From NCBI RefSeq assembly GCF_000018325.1, contig NC_009922.1:2852001-2916000 (forward strand): a stretch of DNA of 64,000 nt. The letters are read 5' to 3'. Both the position numbers and the translations under genes were made by a program. Origin of the DNA: Alkaliphilus oremlandii OhILAs. Its GTDB lineage: Bacteria; Bacillota; Clostridia; Peptostreptococcales; Natronincolaceae. This document shows, in pieces, positions 51,281 to 60,257 of this stretch; the first letter of the stretch is position 1; each line of letters begins with the position of its first letter. A model generated the notes under the pieces. It had not been told where the DNA came from. It did no database searches and saw only the letters and a list, made by a program, of their open reading frames with translations.

Positions 51281-52318
51281 TTAATTTTTCTTGTTTTTTT
51301 CTTTTTGCTTATTTTCTTTTTCATGACCTTTATTCTCTTTATCACTGTTCTTCTCTTCTTTTTTTATGTCTCTATTTTTTAATTCTTTTTCCCATTTTTC
51401 TTGTTCCTTCTTCTGTTCTTTCTTTTTCTTCTCTTCTTCTTTGAGCTGTTTCTCTATATGCTTCTCATTCCTTTTAATTTCTTTCTCTGTTTCTTTTTTC
51501 TGTCTTTCTTGTGCTTTTTCAAGTTCCTGATTCTTCTTGATTTCTCCCTTAAGCTCTTTTTCTATATTCTTCTCTATTTCCTTCTGCCGCTTTTCCTGCT
51601 CTTTCTCCCGCTCTTTATCTCTCTTATCTTCTTCTTTTATTGTCTTTTCCATCCGTTTTTCTGCTTCTTTTTTCCCAACTGAAATTTTCTCTCTATGAGC
51701 CTCTTTCAAGGTCTCTTTATTGGATGAAATAGATGTAATCTCTATTTTTTCTCCCGTATCCTTCGAAGAAAGCTCTATTTTCTCCATGGCCTTTGTAATA
51801 ACTTCTTCGACTTCTGTATCTTCGACATTATCTTTCAGCTTTACGGATGCGATTAAAATATAGTTTTCTTTCGTCTCTTTTATATACCCCTCCGCCCTTG
51901 CCATTCCAACTAAAGCTTCTAACCCTTTGTCCAAAGGTTTATTTTTTAGTTCTAATAAAGGAAGGTTTTTAGCATCTTCATTAAGGGCTACAGCGTTGAT
52001 GATATGATTCATTCGATTGACTTTTAATTCGATACTTGGATTTATATCCACCGAAACCAGAGCCACTGCTTTATAGTTTGTATCCCATAGATCGATGCCG
52101 TAAAATGAGGTTGCAATCAATAGAAATAGGGCAGCAGCAACCATTGAAATCCTTCTAAAGCTGAGATTTCTTTCCTTTATGATATCTCTTTCTTCAAAAT
52201 ATATTTCCATCCCTTCTTTTAATCCATTGAATTTCTTTACTTTTTGAAATGAAGAATCCTCCAGCATTACGATCAGCATATTTTCCCTAACTTCAATTAT
52301 ACTTCCTCTGTAAATCAC
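51281..52318 (-). CDS. rsgI: Anti-sigma-I factor RsgI with long charged C-terminus
   Basis: 345 residues. An N-terminal cytoplasmic anti-sigma domain (1-52; IIEVRENMLIVMLEDSSFQK), a membrane helix at 57-74, and an extracellular RsgI core to about 190 (VSVDINPSIELKVNRMNHII). From about 215 to the end the sequence is almost entirely Lys, Glu, Gln and Asp, a predicted long charged helix or coiled coil. Clostridial RsgI proteins often carry carbohydrate-binding or enzyme domains here; this one does not. GTG start at 52318 after GGAGGGAAG, overlapping sigI by 26 bp. Confidence 0.9.
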   Translation of the reverse strand: MIYRGSIIEVRENMLIVMLEDSSFQKVKKFNGLKEGMEIYFEERDIIKERNLSFRRISMVAAALFLLIATSFYGIDLWDTNYKAVALVSVDINPSIELKVNRMNHIINAVALNEDAKNLPLLELKNKPLDKGLEALVGMARAEGYIKETKENYILIASVKLKDNVEDTEVEEVITKAMEKIELSSKDTGEKIEITSISSNKETLKEAHREKISVGKKEAEKRMEKTIKEEDKRDKEREKEQEKRQKEIEKNIEKELKGEIKKNQELEKAQERQKKETEKEIKRNEKHIEKQLKEEEKKKKEQKKEQEKWEKELKNRDIKKEEKNSDKENKGHEKENKQKEKNKKN

Positions 52319-53045
52319 TTTCTTCCCTCCCTTCAGCGTTTAAAATATATCTTTTCAGTGTATCTAGATCGCTTTCTAGTATTAATATCACAGCAATAAT
52401 AAATTTTCTACTCCTCTGTATTACCTTTTTACTGACCTTCAGATTCTCCATAATATCCTTTGTTGGCAAATTCTTGGTATTCAATACTTTATTACAAAGC
52501 TCTTTATGCTCAACTATGTATCGAGCTATTTTTATGGCCATTTTTCTTGTATCTTCATGCTTCGGTGCCTCATCTACGAGATTCTCCAGTGAAACGCCGA
52601 ACGCCTCCATACTCCGTATCAGCTCTCTTAGATCTAATTTCATCTCTAGTTCCGATTCGAAACCATCTACAGCCATGATATGTTCTGCCGTAGTCTCCAA
52701 ATCGTTTTCTAGTTGACTGACAAAAACCTCCTTGGAAGTCTTGGATGCTTTTCTATGGGCATCGATCAATCGACTTTTGATGACGAGGGACGCAAAGGTT
52801 AAAAAATTCCCCTTATGCTCTTGATATTTTTCTATTGCTTCATTAAAAGCCATGAGTCCAGCACTGAAGGCATCATGGTTTTCTACGTCCACATAAGCCC
52901 CAATATGATTGGAAATAACCTTCTTTATAAAAGGAATATATTCCTGTATCAATCTATTTTTATCTTCTTCATCACCAGCTTGTATATGCTTTACACGTTG
53001 CTCCAAAGTTTCTTGCTTATTAAAAAACTTGAGAAGTTTAGCCAC
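52293..53045 (-). CDS. sigI: RNA polymerase sigma factor SigI
   Basis: 250 residues from the GTG at 53045, six bases after GAGGAGGG; an in-frame ATG at 53066 precedes that site. A sigma-70 region 2 lies at about 10-95 (GDEEDKNRLIQEYIPFIKKV, GLMAFNEAIEKYQEHKGNFL), and a SigI-type C-terminal domain ends with NLKVSKKVIQRSRKFIIAVI. SigI controls heat-shock and wall genes in Bacillus and polysaccharide-responsive genes in Clostridia. It forms a translationally coupled pair with rsgI. Confidence 0.92.
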   Translation of the reverse strand: MAKLLKFFNKQETLEQRVKHIQAGDEEDKNRLIQEYIPFIKKVISNHIGAYVDVENHDAFSAGLMAFNEAIEKYQEHKGNFLTFASLVIKSRLIDAHRKASKTSKEVFVSQLENDLETTAEHIMAVDGFESELEMKLDLRELIRSMEAFGVSLENLVDEAPKHEDTRKMAIKIARYIVEHKELCNKVLNTKNLPTKDIMENLKVSKKVIQRSRKFIIAVILILESDLDTLKRYILNAEGREESDLQRKYN

Positions 53046-53107
53046 CGATGTCCCTCCTCTTCTCATATAATACGGTATCTTTAAAATATTTAAGTTCTCC
53101 TAAAAAA

Positions 53108-53134
53108 ATTCTTACTCCATAAAAGTAAGAATTC
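53108..53134 (-). terminator. Intrinsic terminator of the NhaC gene
   Basis: AATTCTTACT/AGTAAGAATT with a seven-base loop, then TTTTTTTA on the minus strand. The 130 bp between it and the gene end show nothing else. Confidence 0.8.
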
Positions 53135-53259
53135 TATCTTCAATATTTAATCTCTATGCCTTACACCTCATGTGTTTAACTATACCATAAGACGTGGATA
53201 GATTCTACTTTTCTGTAGGGTTGGTTTCTGGAAATGAAATCCTAAGGTTATTTCCCTGC

Positions 53260-54648
53260 CTAGGAACGAGAGGCTTCCATGGATAAATTTTTTCTCTTGA
53301 GGCTTATTACGTACTCCACCAATATCATCACCAAGGGATTGATAAAGCATAGCACGGCAAATGGTGCGTATTGTAGCGCAGATATGCCCAGAATTGAATT
53401 TACAATGATCGCATTGACGTTCCACGGCATCAGTGGTGCAATGACCGTACCTGTATCAGCTACCGTTCTTGCCAGTACGGCTGGCTCTATGTTGCGCTCT
53501 GCAAATTTATCCTTTGTTGTTTTTACAGGAATGATGATGCCCGCAGTTTGGTCACAAGTTGCTGTTGTAATTAAAGCGCTGAGTAGCCCTGTTTTAGCAA
53601 TGAGCGCAAACCTGCTGTCCTCGTCCTTAAACAAGTGATTTAAGAGGGGCTTCAATAGATTACCCTTTTCAAAAAGGCAGCTTAAGGCAACACTTCCCGT
53701 TATGATGAATACGATTTCTACCATTCTCATCAGCCCTCCACCGGATACCAAGGCATCCAGCTCCGCCATTCCTGTTTGAGATTCATATCCCCAGAGGATG
53801 GATTTGATTAAAACAGCAGGGCTGATTTTTTGAACAAAGATCCCGACCAGCGCTGCAAGCGCTACGCCGATGGACATATTATAGATGGTTTTCACTCCGT
53901 AAAATGCAAGGATGATCACCAGTATCGGAAATAATAAAAGGTAGGGTGATGTTACCATAGAATTTTGAATCAAAGTTTGATATTCATGAACCTTGCTCAT
54001 ATCCCCACTGCTTACATAGACCTTACCAATAAGATAATAAATCACTGTCGATAGGAGTATGGTTGGCAGTAATGTTTTAATCGCAGCCTTTATGTAATCT
54101 AAATAGCTGGATTCTGTTATCCCCAGGGTTAAATTGTTAAGAGAAGATATGGGTGCTATTTTATCTGCAATAAAGGCGCCAGAAATTACTGCACCCAGGG
54201 TTACATGGGTCGGTAGCATGAACCCATTTCCAATGGTCACCATCGCTAAACCGATGGTGCTGATGGTTCCAACAGCTGTACCCATTACATATGCCAGAAT
54301 CAGTGTAAATAGAAAAGCTAGAACGATGAAGTTAAAGGGCTGAACGTAGCTAAATGCATAATATACAATATTGGGAACGACACCGGAAGCCAACCAAGTA
54401 GATACCGTTGCCCCCATCATTAATATTACAGCAAACAAAGATCTGCACTCTTTAATTCCCTCTAGGACAGAGCGCCCCAGTTCTTTAGGGTCGTACCCAT
54501 TTCTTAGCAGTATTACTAAAGTGAATAGGGAAGCTGCTGAAAATGCAAAAACAAGGGATATATTAAAAACAATAGCCATAGCGATTAGCGAAAATGTTAC
54601 CGCAGCAATGGCTATTGTGCCTACCATAGAAACCTTCTTTTCTCTCAT
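53260..54648 (-). CDS. NhaC-family Na+/H+ antiporter
   Basis: 462 residues with about 11 membrane segments. Family stretches: VILMMGATVSTWLASGVVPN near 75, ISGAFIADKIAPISSLNNLT near 155, TATCDQTAGIIIPVKTTKDK near 360. It should exchange sodium for protons, or a related malate/lactate couple as in MleN. Sodium export fits an alkaliphile. Start: ATG after AAAGGAGTGG. Monocistronic with its own terminator. Confidence 0.85.
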   Translation of the reverse strand: MREKKVSMVGTIAIAAVTFSLIAMAIVFNISLVFAFSAASLFTLVILLRNGYDPKELGRSVLEGIKECRSLFAVILMMGATVSTWLASGVVPNIVYYAFSYVQPFNFIVLAFLFTLILAYVMGTAVGTISTIGLAMVTIGNGFMLPTHVTLGAVISGAFIADKIAPISSLNNLTLGITESSYLDYIKAAIKTLLPTILLSTVIYYLIGKVYVSSGDMSKVHEYQTLIQNSMVTSPYLLLFPILVIILAFYGVKTIYNMSIGVALAALVGIFVQKISPAVLIKSILWGYESQTGMAELDALVSGGGLMRMVEIVFIITGSVALSCLFEKGNLLKPLLNHLFKDEDSRFALIAKTGLLSALITTATCDQTAGIIIPVKTTKDKFAERNIEPAVLARTVADTGTVIAPLMPWNVNAIIVNSILGISALQYAPFAVLCFINPLVMILVEYVISLKRKNLSMEASRS

Positions 54649-54661
54649 GATGCCACTCCTT

Positions 54662-55225
54662 TTATAATTTCAATACGATCCCTACAAGCGCCGCTGCTGA
54701 TAAATATACGATGGGATGCTTTTTATATTTGCTGACTAAGTACAGAATAATTGAGAACAGTATGACAGCCTTTACATTCAATATCGCAAATACATTTCTT
54801 GTGGCCTTATATTCTTCTACATGAAGCAAAGCAATTTTAGCTACCTCAAAGCTGACAGCTCCTATTAAGCCTGCCACTGCTGGACGAATTCCAGAAAAAC
54901 CAGCCTTTACGATGGGGTTCTCGCTAAATTTACTAAAGTAATGGGCGATAATAATGATGATGATAATAGAGGGCGCTACGATTCCAACGGTAGCTGCTGC
55001 CCCTCCAGCTACACCACCGACGATATGCCCTACGAAGGTAGCTGTGTTGATTCCGATGGGTCCCGGTGTGGATTCTGAGATGGCGATCATGTCCAGTAGC
55101 TGCTCATGGGTAATCCACCCGTATTGATCGATGAGCTGTCTCAAAAAGGGCAGGGTTGCAAGTCCTCCGCCTACAGAAAATAATCCAATTTTAAAGAATT
55201 CAAGAAATATTTGAATATAGATCAT
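54662..55225 (-). CDS. chrA: Chromate transporter family, C-terminal half protein
   Basis: 187 residues from the ATG at 55225, after AAGGGGGAG; upstream in-frame codons belong to another frame of the preceding gene. CHR motif: FFKIGLFSVGGGLATLPFLR, then SESTPGPIGINTATFVGHIV. Short CHR proteins come in adjacent pairs that form one transporter. Substrate may be chromate or another oxyanion. Confidence 0.88.
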   Translation of the reverse strand: MIYIQIFLEFFKIGLFSVGGGLATLPFLRQLIDQYGWITHEQLLDMIAISESTPGPIGINTATFVGHIVGGVAGGAAATVGIVAPSIIIIIIIAHYFSKFSENPIVKAGFSGIRPAVAGLIGAVSFEVAKIALLHVEEYKATRNVFAILNVKAVILFSIILYLVSKYKKHPIVYLSAAALVGIVLKL

Positions 55226-55773
55226 CTTTTCTCCCCCTTCATTGCATCGTTTCTTCCTTTTATAATACCAGTGAACGCTGATAAAAGGATGATGAGAATC
55301 GGAGAAACATCCATCCATACAATGACTACAAATGCAGCAATAAAGATTGCAATACCTGTCCAATCCTTCACGGTTTGCTTCATCATCTTATATACGGTAT
55401 GGGTAATTAAAGCAACTACGGCTACACGAATCCCTCCGAAGGCATGTTGCACTATTGTATTTTCTTGAAAATGCATAAAGAATTTCGATATTAAGGTTAT
55501 TATGATTAAAGACGGAAATACCACGCCCATGGTTGCGACGATGCCACCTAGGACCCCTTTTCTTTTATAGCCAATGAAGGTTGCCGTATTCACAGCAATA
55601 ATGCCTGGCGTACATTGACCGATTGCATAATAATCTATAATTTCTTCATCCGTTGCCCAATTCCGTTTGTTCACTACTTCCTCCTGTATAATCGGCAGCA
55701 TTGCATAGCCTCCACCGAAGGTAAATGCACCAATGCGAAAAAATATGGTGAACAATTCCCATAGTTCGTTCAT
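55222..55773 (-). CDS. chrA: Chromate transporter family, N-terminal half protein
   Basis: 183 residues. FFRIGAFTFGGGYAMLPIIQ and GQCTPGIIAVNTATFIGYKR are the CHR signatures. It overlaps its partner by 4 bp (ATGA), typical of a coupled pair. Start: ATG after GGAGGGACAGG. Confidence 0.88.
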   Translation of the reverse strand: MNELWELFTIFFRIGAFTFGGGYAMLPIIQEEVVNKRNWATDEEIIDYYAIGQCTPGIIAVNTATFIGYKRKGVLGGIVATMGVVFPSLIIITLISKFFMHFQENTIVQHAFGGIRVAVVALITHTVYKMMKQTVKDWTGIAIFIAAFVVIVWMDVSPILIILLSAFTGIIKGRNDAMKGEKR

Positions 55774-55904
55774 CTATCCTGTCCCTCCACTCTGCAAGAT
55801 TGACTCTTTATTCAAGTGACTGCAATCCTATATTCTATAACTTTCATTATACTATTTTATCCTTAGAATTATAAGGGTCTATCATAAAATTTGTTCTCTA
55901 CAAA

Positions 55905-55930
55905 ACAAAGAGGTAAGATTATCTCTTACC
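55905..55930 (-). terminator. Intrinsic terminator of the ABC exporter operon
   Basis: GGTAAGA/TCTTACC stem overlapping the stop, followed by TCTTTGTTTT. A short ATAAAATTTGTTCTC remnant of family B lies beside it (55884-55898). Confidence 0.7.
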
Positions 55931-57781
55931 CCTTGTAAATTGACTATTATAAAGTTCTGCATAGAATCCATCTCGCTCTAGTAATTCTTTATGGTTTCCT
56001 TTTTCGATGATACTACCACGATTCATCACTAAGATTAAGTCTGCGTCCTTTATGGTAGATAATCGATGGGCGATAACAAAGCTGGTTCTACCTTCCATCA
56101 ATGTATTCATTGCTTTTTGTATATACAGCTCCGTTCTCGTATCCACACTGCTTGTGGCTTCATCCAAAATTAATATTGCTGGATCCGCAAGGATGGCACG
56201 AGCAATGGTCAGAAGTTGTTTCTGCCCTTGGGATATATTGGAGGCCTCTTCTCCGAGGATCGTATCGTATCCATCCGGCAGGGTTCTAATAAAATAATGG
56301 GCATGGGCCGCTTTCGCTGCATTTATAATTTCTTCCTCTGTGGCATCTTTCTTTCCGTAGGCGATATTATCTCGTATGGTTCCATTAAAGAGCCAGGTAT
56401 CCTGAAGAACCATACCGAATATATTTCTTAGGCGCTCTCTTTTTAAATTTCTGATATCGACGCCATCTACTTGAATGCTGCCGCTATTGATTTCGTAGAA
56501 CCGCATTAGAAGATTGACCAGAGTCGTTTTTCCCGCCCCCGTTGGTCCTACAATAGCAATGGTCTGCCCTGATTTCACATCGATGTTCATATTTTCAATC
56601 AGGAGCTCATCTTTCTTATACCCAAAGCTTACATCCCGGAAGTTAACTTCTCCCTTTGGATTTGCAAGCTCTGTATTTCCATTGCTGTCGGACACTTCCT
56701 CTGTTTCGTCTAAAATTTCAAATACTCTTTCTGCCGATGCAATTGTGGATTGTAGTATATTGGCAATATTGGCTGTCTGAATAATGGGCTGCGTAAATTG
56801 TCTTGAATACTGTATAAAAGCCTGCACGTCTCCTATTTGTATCCCGTTTCGAATAGCTAATATACCACCGCCCACGGAAATTAAAACAAATCCAATATTG
56901 TTAATAAATGTCATAAAAGGCATCAGAATCCCTGAAATAAATTGGGCTTTCCAGCCAGATTCGAAAAGTTCATCGTTAATCTGATTGAATCTGTCTAGGG
57001 ATTCTTTTTCTCTAGAAAAAACCTTTACAATTTTATGACCGGTATACATTTCTTCAATATGCCCATTCAGCTCGCCCAGCGTCTTTTGCTCCGCTGCAAA
57101 ATATCGCTGAGATCGTTTGGCAATGGATTTTGTTGATAGAAAATATAAAGGCAATGTTACAACTAGAATCAGTGTCATGGTCGGGCTGATAATAAGCATC
57201 ATAACAACGATTCCCACTAGAGTGATCACAGAAGTAATTATCTGAGTAATACTTTGTTCTAAGGTGCTACTGATGTTATCAATATCATTGATTACCCTAC
57301 TCAATATCTCTCCATGGGTATGGGCATCAAAGAACTTAAGGGGCAATTTAGAAAGCTTATGATTCACCTCATTGCGCAGGTTATAAACTGTTTTCTGTGC
57401 AACGGTAGCCATCACCAGCCTTTGGACATAGGTAAAAATGGCACTGGCTATATATAATACCCCCAGCAGCATCAAGATCTTTACGATATAGTCAAAATCT
57501 ACGCCAGCTCCCGGATTCGTCATGCCTTCAAACAGCTTCGTTGTTGCAAGACCAATGACCTTTGGGCTGAGTATGCTAAAGCCCGTACTTAAGATGGCTG
57601 TGATCAGTACCACAATCAATCTAAATTGAAAAGGTTTTAGATACCTTAGTAACCGTCTAAAGGTTCCTTTAAAGTCCTTTACTTTCTCAGAGGACCCTCG
57701 CATCATAGGACCACCTGGTCCACCACCGTGTCCTCTATTTCCTCTCGGTGCCATGGAATGTTTCTCTCTGTTATCCTTCAT
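55919..57781 (-). CDS. ABC exporter, fused membrane and ATPase domains (subunit 2)
   Basis: 620 residues. A Gly-rich N-terminal tail (HGGGPGGPMMRG) precedes six membrane helices (about 50-340) and a nucleotide-binding domain: Walker A IVGPTGAGKTTLVNLLMRFY, signature NISQGQKQLLTIARAI, Walker B AILILDEATSSVDTRTE, H-loop IAHRLS. Both ATPase motifs are canonical. With the adjacent gene it should form a heterodimeric multidrug-type exporter. The start codon overlaps the stop of its partner. Confidence 0.92.
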   Translation of the reverse strand: MKDNREKHSMAPRGNRGHGGGPGGPMMRGSSEKVKDFKGTFRRLLRYLKPFQFRLIVVLITAILSTGFSILSPKVIGLATTKLFEGMTNPGAGVDFDYIVKILMLLGVLYIASAIFTYVQRLVMATVAQKTVYNLRNEVNHKLSKLPLKFFDAHTHGEILSRVINDIDNISSTLEQSITQIITSVITLVGIVVMMLIISPTMTLILVVTLPLYFLSTKSIAKRSQRYFAAEQKTLGELNGHIEEMYTGHKIVKVFSREKESLDRFNQINDELFESGWKAQFISGILMPFMTFINNIGFVLISVGGGILAIRNGIQIGDVQAFIQYSRQFTQPIIQTANIANILQSTIASAERVFEILDETEEVSDSNGNTELANPKGEVNFRDVSFGYKKDELLIENMNIDVKSGQTIAIVGPTGAGKTTLVNLLMRFYEINSGSIQVDGVDIRNLKRERLRNIFGMVLQDTWLFNGTIRDNIAYGKKDATEEEIINAAKAAHAHYFIRTLPDGYDTILGEEASNISQGQKQLLTIARAILADPAILILDEATSSVDTRTELYIQKAMNTLMEGRTSFVIAHRLSTIKDADLILVMNRGSIIEKGNHKELLERDGFYAELYNSQFTRGKR

Positions 57782-59508
57782 TATGCCATCTCCTCCTCTG
57801 AAAGCTGGGAAGATACGATTTCCCTATATACATTGCAGTCTCTTAAAAGATCCTTGTGGCTTCCTATGCCTGCAATCTCACCTTCATCCAATACGATGAT
57901 CTGATCGGCATCTATAATTGTACTGACTCTCTGGGCCACGATAATGAATGTGGAATCAGAAACTTCATTTTTTAAAGCTTCCCTCAGTTTTGCGTCGGTC
58001 TTAAAATCTAGTGCAGAAAAACTATCATCAAATAAATAGATCGGAGCCTTCCGAACCAATGCCCGCGCTATGGAAAGACGCTGTTTCTGTCCGCCAGACA
58101 CATTGGTTCCGCCCTGAGCAATAAAGGAATTCAATCCATCTTCCAGGCCTCTAATAAATTCCGATGCCTGTGCTATCTCTGTGCTGTTTTGAATTTCTTC
58201 CTCTGTTGCATCTTCTTTTCCATATTGGATATTCTCCGAAATCGTTCCAGTAAAAAGAACTGCTTTCTGAGGAACAAATCCAATTTGATCTCTCAGTTCC
58301 TTCTGCGGCATATGACGAAGATCGATGCCATCTACGGAAATACTTCCGCTGGTTACATCGTAAAAGCGGGGGATCAGATTCAATATGGTAGACTTTCCTG
58401 ACCCAGTACCACCGATAATCGCGGTCACCTTTCCCGGCTCCGCTTTAAAGGAAATATTCTTCAACACTGCTTCTTCTGCACCTGGATAGTTGAAATATAC
58501 GTTTTTAAACTCCACCACACCGCCCTTTTTAGGCGCACTGACCCATTTTTCCGGATCATTAATTTCAGTCTCCATATCTAAAACTTCATTGATCCTTGCA
58601 GCAGAAGCGGCAGCACGAGGTACCATGACAAACATCATGGACACCATGACTAAGGAGAACATAATCTGGGATACGTATTGGATAAACGCCATTAAATCCC
58701 CAACTTTCATCGTTCCCTCATCGATGTTGATGGCACCAAACCATATAACTGCGATGGTGGTAAAGTTCAGTATGATGGATAGTAAGGGAAGCATTAATGC
58801 CATGATTCGGTTCACCCGTATGGCTGTATTTGTAAGGTCGTAGTTGGCTTCTTTAAAGCGATTTGCTTCATGGTCCACTTTATTAAATGCCCGAATAACT
58901 CGGACCCCCATCAGGCTCTCTCTCAAAACCTGATTCAATTTATCTAATTTTGTTTGCATCACTTTAAAAAGTGGCGCTCCAAATTTACCGACAATGGCGA
59001 TACCGACCACAATGAATGGTACCGTAAACACCAGAATCAATGATAGCTTCGGGTTCTTATATACTGCCATAATCACACCACCGATTGCCATCATTGGCGC
59101 TCTGGCCATGATTCTCAGGGACATCATCACCAATTGCTGTATTTGAGCAATATCGTTGGTGGTTCTAGTGATTAGAGAAGATGTGCCGATTTTATCAAAT
59201 TCATTGAGGGAAAAGCTTTCTGCCCTTTGAAAAACTGCTCTCCGTAAATCCCTTCCAAAGGCTGTGGAAGTTCTAGAGGATAGATAACTGGCAGCAATGG
59301 CACATGCTATCCCAAATATGGTAATTAAAATCATGAGGGCTCCTATTTTAAAAATATAGGCAGTATCCCCATTGACCAATCCGATATCAACAATATTTGC
59401 CATCAATGTAGGCAAAAACAATTCAGAAAGCACCTGTAGGAATATGAGTCCTAGGGAGCTCATCACTGCAAATCGGTATGGTCTTAAAAACTGAAACAGT
59501 TTTTTCAT
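57781..59508 (-). CDS. ABC exporter, fused membrane and ATPase domains (subunit 1)
   Basis: 575 residues from the ATG at 59508, six bases after CAAGGAGTG. Six membrane helices at about 10-310. The ATPase domain has Walker A IIGGTGSGKSTILNLIPRFY, signature NVSGGQKQRLSIARAL, IYLFDDSFSALDFKTDAKLR, and QRVST. The Walker B Glu is replaced by Asp-Ser (LFDDSFSALD), the usual sign of a degenerate site in a heterodimeric exporter. A MarR regulator lies directly upstream. Confidence 0.92.
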   Translation of the reverse strand: MKKLFQFLRPYRFAVMSSLGLIFLQVLSELFLPTLMANIVDIGLVNGDTAYIFKIGALMILITIFGIACAIAASYLSSRTSTAFGRDLRRAVFQRAESFSLNEFDKIGTSSLITRTTNDIAQIQQLVMMSLRIMARAPMMAIGGVIMAVYKNPKLSLILVFTVPFIVVGIAIVGKFGAPLFKVMQTKLDKLNQVLRESLMGVRVIRAFNKVDHEANRFKEANYDLTNTAIRVNRIMALMLPLLSIILNFTTIAVIWFGAINIDEGTMKVGDLMAFIQYVSQIMFSLVMVSMMFVMVPRAAASAARINEVLDMETEINDPEKWVSAPKKGGVVEFKNVYFNYPGAEEAVLKNISFKAEPGKVTAIIGGTGSGKSTILNLIPRFYDVTSGSISVDGIDLRHMPQKELRDQIGFVPQKAVLFTGTISENIQYGKEDATEEEIQNSTEIAQASEFIRGLEDGLNSFIAQGGTNVSGGQKQRLSIARALVRKAPIYLFDDSFSALDFKTDAKLREALKNEVSDSTFIIVAQRVSTIIDADQIIVLDEGEIAGIGSHKDLLRDCNVYREIVSSQLSEEEMA

Positions 59509-59617
59509 TCTTATCACTCCTTGCATCATCATGTCATTTAATTTTTCTGCTTTATGTTTTTCTAGAAGCTCACTTATAGTCTAGGTGTTTCGCAGAAAAT
59601 CAGAAATTTTAGTCAAT

Positions 59618-59637
59618 ATACTTAGCTGACTAAGTAT
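59618..59637. promoter_or_regulatory. MarR operator 1 (between marR and the ABC operon)
   Basis: ATACTTAGCTGACTAAGTAT: perfect 8-bp arms around CTGA. It overlaps the marR stop codon and lies about 110 bp upstream of the exporter start. Confidence 0.7.
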
Positions 59638-60073
59638 TTCGACAAGCATTTTTAAGATTTTCATGAACCTGCATCAATAGTCTTCGAAGCAATAACTGCT
59701 CTTCTTCGGTAAAGTTACAGAAGGTTTCTTGGGATATGGTCTCTTTAATCTTCATAACCTCTTCACATACCTTCTTGCCTTCTTCAGTGATGTAAACCCT
59801 TGAAACTCTCTGATCTACAGGGTCTTGTCTTCGTTCTATCAGCCCCACCTTTTCCATCCGTTTCACCATAGTCGCAATGGTAGAAGCTTTTATATTTAAC
59901 TTTTCTGCTAAATCTTTTTGGCTTTGTCCGTTCATATGGACAAGAGCAAATAAAAGGAAGGGCTGCCCTGGATAAACCCCTACCTTATCTAATAAACCTT
60001 GGGTTCTTTGATGATATAATCGTATGACCTGCGCAAAAATATGCTGCAGGGAGTTCGGATCGTGAAAATTCAT
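59630..60073 (-). CDS. MarR-family transcriptional regulator
   Basis: 147 residues from the ATG at 60073 after GGAGAGGAT. Winged helix-turn-helix: MNGQSQKDLAEKLNIKASTI, VKRMEKVGLIERRQDPVDQR, VSRVYITEEGKKVCEEV. MarR dimers bind palindromes and release them on binding a ligand. Two matching palindromes flank the gene, so it probably represses itself and the ABC exporter downstream. Confidence 0.92.
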   Translation of the reverse strand: MNFHDPNSLQHIFAQVIRLYHQRTQGLLDKVGVYPGQPFLLFALVHMNGQSQKDLAEKLNIKASTIATMVKRMEKVGLIERRQDPVDQRVSRVYITEEGKKVCEEVMKIKETISQETFCNFTEEEQLLLRRLLMQVHENLKNACRNT

Positions 60074-60088
60074 TTTTATCCTCTCCAT

Positions 60089-60108
60089 TTAGTTAGTCGG
60101 CTAAGTAT
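60089..60108. promoter_or_regulatory. MarR operator 2 (marR promoter)
   Basis: ATACTTAGCCGACTAACTAA on the minus strand, 17 of 20 bases identical to operator 1. It covers the predicted marR transcription start. Confidence 0.7.
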
Positions 60109-60115
60109 AATATCT

Positions 60116-60143
60116 ATTATATCTATAAAAAATAAATAGTCAA
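60116..60143 (-). promoter_or_regulatory. Promoter of marR
   Basis: TTGACT (60143-60138) and TATAAT (60121-60116), 16-bp spacing, followed at once by operator 2. Confidence 0.65.
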
Positions 60144-60178
60144 CAGTATGGGTAAATAATTCCTATCACGAGTAAAAT

Positions 60179-60238
60179 AAAAGAACATTTCATTTGTCAC
60201 CTATACTTTGAGAAATGGGACAAAGAAAATGCTCTTTT
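60179..60238 (-). terminator. Terminator of the cis-prenyltransferase gene
   Basis: AAAAGAGCATTT pairs with AAATGTTCTTTT and TTTGTC with GACAAA in one long stem, followed by ATTTTA on the minus strand. Confidence 0.65.
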
Positions 60239-60257
60239 ACCTCGTGTCTTTAAATAT

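Noticed and set aside
51281..51700. Plus-strand frames rich in Phe and Leu opposite the rsgI tail
   Set aside because: They are complements of the Lys/Glu-rich coding strand and have no start signals.
53180..53425. Minus-strand frame with Cys/His-rich start at the end of the NhaC gene
   Set aside because: It lies in another frame of the antiporter gene for most of its length and has no ribosome site; composition is that of a shadow frame.
55222..55363. N-terminal extension of the second chromate transporter half (start at 55363)
   Set aside because: The extra 46 residues are Cys/His-rich and are an out-of-frame reading of the preceding chrA gene; the ATG at 55225 has a good ribosome site.
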